Positions 24,201-30,200 of a stretch of DNA of 64,000 nucleotides are shown in pieces. The stretch is from Acanthaster planci (taxonomy: Eukaryota > Echinodermata > Asteroidea > Valvatida > Acanthasteridae). Position numbers and translations under genes: made by a program. The stretch lies in contig NW_019091435.1 in the NCBI RefSeq assembly GCF_001949145.1, forward strand, positions 775,960-839,959, in the 5' to 3' direction. Below the pieces are notes generated by a model that saw nothing but the letters and a program-made list of their open reading frames with translations, had not been told where the DNA came from and searched no databases. The first letter of the stretch is position 1. Each line of letters opens with the position of its first letter.

Positions 24201-27200
24201 TGGTGGCTCCACATGCAGAGCAGCAGTGTTGCCAGATTCCCTCTGGAAGATTTAGCTCATGAGGCTCACAGGCTGCTTTCTTTGTCATTAGCACCAGGCA
24301 CAAAAGACGCCTACCAATGGGCCACAGATACATTTCAAGACTTCCGCAGTGGTGCAGGCTATGACACCTCATGGCTGGCCACAATGCGCCATATCCTGGC
24401 CTTTATCGCAGCACTGTCTATAAAAGGATTAGCCTCATCAACACTTGCATTGCACGTGGCAGCTGTCTCTTTTGCACTAGGACACTACCCATCACTTTCT
24501 CATAAAAAAAAGATACAAGAGGACAATAGAAGACAGACTGGGGCATCGAACACTAGGTGCCCCATCACGTGGAATATTTTACGTCAAATTGTTCCGGCAT
24601 TATAGACTGTATGTACATCCCTCTTTGAATATGTCTATGTTTAAGGCCGCATTCCTGCTTGCATATTTTAGCCTCTTGCGAGTTTGCAAGTTCACAGTCC
24701 CCACGCGAGGAGCTCCCTCTTGACGGGTGCTGGCCAATACAGATATCAGTGGGGATCGGGGCTGTCACCCTACGAATAGAAGCGGGCACTGTTGACTTGT
24801 GCCCGCTGCAAGCAATGATATGGTATCTGTGTCTATACGGCCTGTAATCGCAGGCCCTCTGTTTATCCATGTCGACGGCACCCCCCTCACACGATACCAG
24901 CTTAGGGCAGTGCTACATAAGGCCTTAGGATATGTTGGACTTCAACCTACTCGTTTTGGAACACATTCAGAATTGGTGCCGCAACCACAGCTGTTTTAAA
25001 TGGCGCATCTGCCACACACATGAAAAGAATGAGCAGGTGGCAAAGCAACCTTTTTTTGCATGTACACTAGGATGTAACATCCCCCAGGATAAGCAGTGAA
25101 GTCATTGATCAATCGGTGGGAGTGTCCCAAAGAAAAATGGCCCATGCCAAACCCAATGAGAGATCTTCACCCAGAGATAGCATACATGTTTATACTGTAG
25201 CTTTCATGTGACTATTAGTGTACATGTATTGTGTTCCAAGTGGGCTAAATGCCTTACAATCTGTTATTTTCATCTGGTTTACAGGTCACACACAGAGTGT
25301 GGGTGGTCGGCAACAGTCTTATTCGTCAAGCTGAAGACTGAGCCGTGGCTACACAATCGGCTTCTCTGGGTACCACCAGTGCAGAGGTCCACTGATTTGG
25401 CGGGGGGAGGGGGGGCACTGCTCCATGACTAGCCAAAAGACTTGAAGAGGCTGCTGCAGGCACACCTACCCCCCATAATTGCTGATCGTGCACCTGGGAG
25501 TCGAACGACATTGGACGATTTGAAGCAAAATGCTGTTGTGATGCAATAGTTGCTGGCGTATCTAGGATTTGACACTGCCTGCCTATTAACTGCCACATCA
25601 CCTGAATGATACAACATAATTCACATTGTCTCTGTGGGCACAAATTGGTGTCCCAGAAGACGATTGGGCAGCTAACCGCATTTATCGTGCTCACAGTGGC
25701 ACTTACTTCAAATATGTAAGATTATGGAAGTCGTTGTTAACTTGTTGTAGATGTAGTTAGGTACCTAACTTAAATGTGTCAGTTGGTAACTGAATGGGTA
25801 CACTAAATGCTATGGCAATGCTGCTCTTTGGAAGTCATTGTTAAATTATAGTGAATATAGGGAAGTACTTAATTTACGGTGTCAGTTGGTGACCAAAAAT
25901 GGTACACTAAGTGTTATGGCATGAGCGCCACTCTTGGGTGCAACTGTCATTGTCTTAGCTGTCATTGTCTTAGCTGGTCTTGAGTTCATGAACATTTGTA
26001 TGTACAATTTGAGCCCTTGGAGTCAAAGGGGTGAGACAATACTTAAAAATCTAGTACGACAAGAGAACCAACGAACAAATGTTGCATGGTAGAAATATGG
26101 ATGGCTTCCAACCTTATTATAATTGGTAGCGGAGTGTATGGGTTATTAGTAAAGCAGAACAAGCCAAGTTAATTGGGTAAAACCAAGCTATAGATCTGGT
26201 GCCATTCAATCCATTCGGAGAAATGATTACATTGATGCAGGCAGTACTGAGCTGCCATAGTAATTTGCAACTGAACATCGCACCCAGGTGCTACGACTGA
26301 ACCTGGTCAGGAGCTTGCTAAAACATTTCACAATGATCAAATGGCTGCAGACAGTAATTCACCGCTTGGCACAGATACTTATTCTTTTATGTTTTTGCAA
26401 GTTACAGCTCTCTTTGTTGAAAAACAGATTAAGAAAATGGATCCATCTGTTGCCACAGGAATTGATGGCATCTCTTGCAAGCTAGTGAAAGCAAAATGCC
26501 CAGCCATATGCCCGTCGCTGGCCTGTCTATAATTATAAATAAATCTCTTTCTCCAGGTGTTGTTCCTCGAAAATAGAAGACTACAAGAGTCATCCCAATA
26601 ATCAAAGGTGGTGATCAAGATGAGATCAGTAATTAAAGACCCATTTCAGTTTTCCCACTTGAGTCTAAGATTCTGGAAAGGGCTGTAAATAATCAACTTT
26701 GTGACTTCCTCGATCAGATAAATTTTTTGCTGAGCAGCAGTCGGGTTTCAGACTGCATCATTCTACTCAGACCACCGTTGTTGATGTTACTGATTTCATT
26801 TTGCATAATATGGATTCTGGTAACATTACAGGTGCTATTTTTTTGGATCTAAAAAAAGGATTTGATACCGTCAACCATGACATTCTTCTATCAAAATTAC
26901 ATGGTTGCGGGGTCAGGGGCCTTGAGTTGAAATGGTTCGATTCTTATTTAAGTGGAAGGGTACGGGCTACCAAATTTGACGATGCTTTATCAGACTTTGA
27001 AAGTGTTCAAGTTGGAGTACCACAAGGTTCAATACTGGGTCTTCTGTTTTTTACTGTTTTTATTAACTCTCTCCCATCAAGCATTACTGTTCCTCAATGC
27101 AAAATGAATATGTATTCAGATGATACACTGCTGATGTTCAAAGGAAACTCTACACAGTTTCTGAATGATAGAATGATTGCAGGCATGGAGCACGTGTGTA

Positions 27201-30200
27201 AATGGTTACACGAACACAAGCTCACCCTGAATGTTAGCAAAACAAAGTTCATGGTTTTTGGCACCCGCCATCGCTTATCTCACGTTGAGGATATTCAAAT
27301 TGCTTCAAACGGATAGACTTTAGAGTGTGTCAATCGTTTTAAACACTTGGGGTTATGCCCGACGAGTCACTATCATGGTCCGATCACATCAACTTTGTTG
27401 CTAAGAAAATCTTGCAAAAACTAAGTTTTCTTCGGCGGTCCACTAAACCTTGTCTTCCTGCTTCGATCTTTAAAATGCTTAGTTGCACTATGATTTTGCC
27501 TTTATTCAATTATTGTAGCGTTGCGTGGTCCAGTTGCTCTAATGACAATACTGAGAGACTTGTCAAGCTGCACAATCAACAGTGTGATGCTACCAGCAGC
27601 GAGGAGATTGAGACCCAAGTGATTGGCCCGGAATCTTGCTACCGTGTCTGCCGTCTCGGTGCAGCCGCCGCAGTGACAGGATCACTGACAACAGCAACGC
27701 CAGCCAACGGTGACTGTTCAGTGACTGCCTCATTGGGGATGGCTAGTACCCTAAATCTTTGACCTACATGTACTCTTGCGGCAAAGTCATCAACAGGATG
27801 GATGGGCACTTTGCCGGGGCCCATGCCCAGGTCCACAGCTAACACTAGCAGCAGCATGGTTGGTGAGTTAGGCCCAGCCCGTAATACTTGTAATACATGT
27901 GCTTGTAATCTTAGTAGCAGTAACAGCCGTACTTCTACTGGTGGTAACATGATTTATGGCAGTGACGTTGGAGGTGTTCTGGGCAGAATAGGGCAAACCC
28001 TACTGCTGGCGTAGCATTGGTTGAAAGCCAAACTTCCCAGTTTTCCCCATTGAGTGCTTGCTTGCCTTCACAGATGGGCCTGCCGACTGCCGTCGAGAGT
28101 TTTAAAGTGGGCAACGCATTGGGGTTTGCAATCCCATAGTCAGTCAAGCAAAAAATTTAGAATCGACAGTTTGTGGATTTTTCCCAGCTGCTGAGCGACA
28201 ACTCAATTCAACTGCTGGCCCACAGCCAGCGGCAGAACACTGAGTTGGTTTTGGGGCTAAATGAGGCGAATGGGATGGTCCTCCAACCCGCCTTGCATCC
28301 CCAATAAGCAAAAGATACTTTCGACAAGTGGAGTTCAGCCTTCCATTGTGTTCATGTCCATTTTCCTTGAGAAACACCCCTCTCGAGCTATGGAGCTATA
28401 TATGGTTAACAATCAGGTTGGCATTTGTTTAGTTCCCTGGGTTTGGTTGGCAGGCTTACGGCGAACAGTTGTTTGCAGCGTGCGGCTGACCCTACAAGTA
28501 CATGTAGTTGGGGGGATATGGATATCGAACTGTGGGTCACGGTTGCTGCTGCTACTTCCACTGGGCATAGTACTCACCCAAAATTTGGGCTTGCTGGTTC
28601 AAATAGTAGCAGTAGGACTTGGGTTGGGTTGTGCTATGCGTTCAACAAGGCCACGGGCTGTAGGTACATGTATGCATCTTGCAAGGTTGCTCACAAATGC
28701 AGCAGTTGTTTTTGCTATGGTCATGGTGCAACGGGCTGTTGCTCTGGCTTGCAGCCCAGCGGCCGGTCCAATAACAATGCGACAAATTCTGCAGGTGACC
28801 GTACTGCCAAAGGCAAGCGTTTTTCTAATAACAGGCGAGCGCCAGATACAGTTTTTCAGCATGGCATCCAGTCCCAGCTTTCTGCACAGCCGCAACCATC
28901 ACACTCCTTGGTTATTCCAAAAGCCGCACCTCAAGCTCAGGGTAAGCCTACCAATTTTTGCACTTCCAACTCCAATTAAACTATTTGTATTGCTTTCATG
29001 TTTGGAACAGTATCCCAACAGACATGCGACTTCCATGTTGTTAGAGGGCTTTACAGGGGGTTTTCATGTTGGTTATTTAGGTCCGCGGGTGAGCAGGAGT
29101 CAGAGTGTTTACAATCCGCAGCCATGCGCCCGCAGGTAGTACGCGATAGGCTTTCCAAGGAATTTGGGGGGGGGCGCATCGCCAGACTGTAATATCGTGT
29201 GCTTGACACAAGCTTGAGTTGTTCTGATGGTTACTTGGTTTACTGTGTGTCAGATGCAGGAGTACAACTATATTACATACATGTACTTGTACACTCTATA
29301 CATGGGGGCTAGGTCTAATGGGGTACAATGATTGATGTAAAACATTTATTTCTTGAACATATGTCTCTAATATTGTATTGGGAGCTACTGCTACTTGCTC
29401 CCGTAAAGTGACAAATTCAGCAGTCTAGGGAGCAAGTACATGTAGTTGCTCCCATGATGATTAGCCCAATTTCAAGCCCTGAGGGGTGTCGTACATGAAC
29501 CATCATATGTGTGTTTTCTCTTTGCCGTGTGCTCAATACGCTAGTGGGGCTGCATATACGAAGGTTAAAATTTTCTACTACACCATTCGCACAACTTACA
29601 ACATCGACCCCACAAACTTTTTTTCATGGAGGCAGCCGTAGCCCTGTGTAACAGCATTAATGGCATCTACATTGGGGACAATATTTTTTGTTGCCATATC
29701 ACCGCGTTTTGTCTCCCACATAATGGCAGAAACTCAATCAAAGATAGGCTTTATTAAAGCCAATAACATCAGCAGTCCGCGCTGAGGGAAACCCAAAGGA
29801 AGATGAAGCAGCCACCTGCAGCGGGTATTCTGTCTTGCCGATATACAAGAAAAGCCATGTTGTATAGTTTTCTATTTTGTTAAACTTTTATTTTATATAA
29901 AGACCAAATAGTTTTATATTTTTTATGACAATTTGTTTATTCCTTTAAGCTAATATTTTTGCCTTTCAACTGAATGGAGCTCGTGGTTTCAGGTCTGATC
30001 AGCAAAACCAAAGGTTGAAAAAAAAAACTAAACAAACAGGTGTTTAAATCATTGATTAATACCCCCACTACATGTTGTTGCATGTCTGAAACTTGAAATG
30101 ACTCTATATGTGCCTATACATGTAATTAGTAGTCCAGAAAGGAAAATTGGTCATTTGTTGAAATATTGATATCCAAAATTTAAAAAAAACTTATTGAATC

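Larger units (their letters stand above)
21340..25930 (+). mobile_element. Ngaro/DIRS-like tyrosine-recombinase retroelement, broken fossil
   Basis: In order it holds a low-complexity gag-like region (21.35-22.24 kb), a gag C-terminal Cys/His region (22.69-23.27), a reverse transcriptase remnant (23.36-23.87), a tyrosine recombinase remnant (24.18-25.00), and a region resembling an SGNH hydrolase (25.28-25.72). A tandem duplication of about 100 bp closes it. The order and the extra hydrolase-like part recall Ngaro-type elements. It is broken, with many interruptions and part of the RT/RNase H region apparently missing. Terminal repeats of the split direct type were not proven. Confidence 0.7.

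Noticed and set aside
28261-29139. 292-codon plus-strand frame
   Set aside because: An overlapping frame carries the recognisable Cys/His cluster of the YR element; this longer one looks like a shadow.
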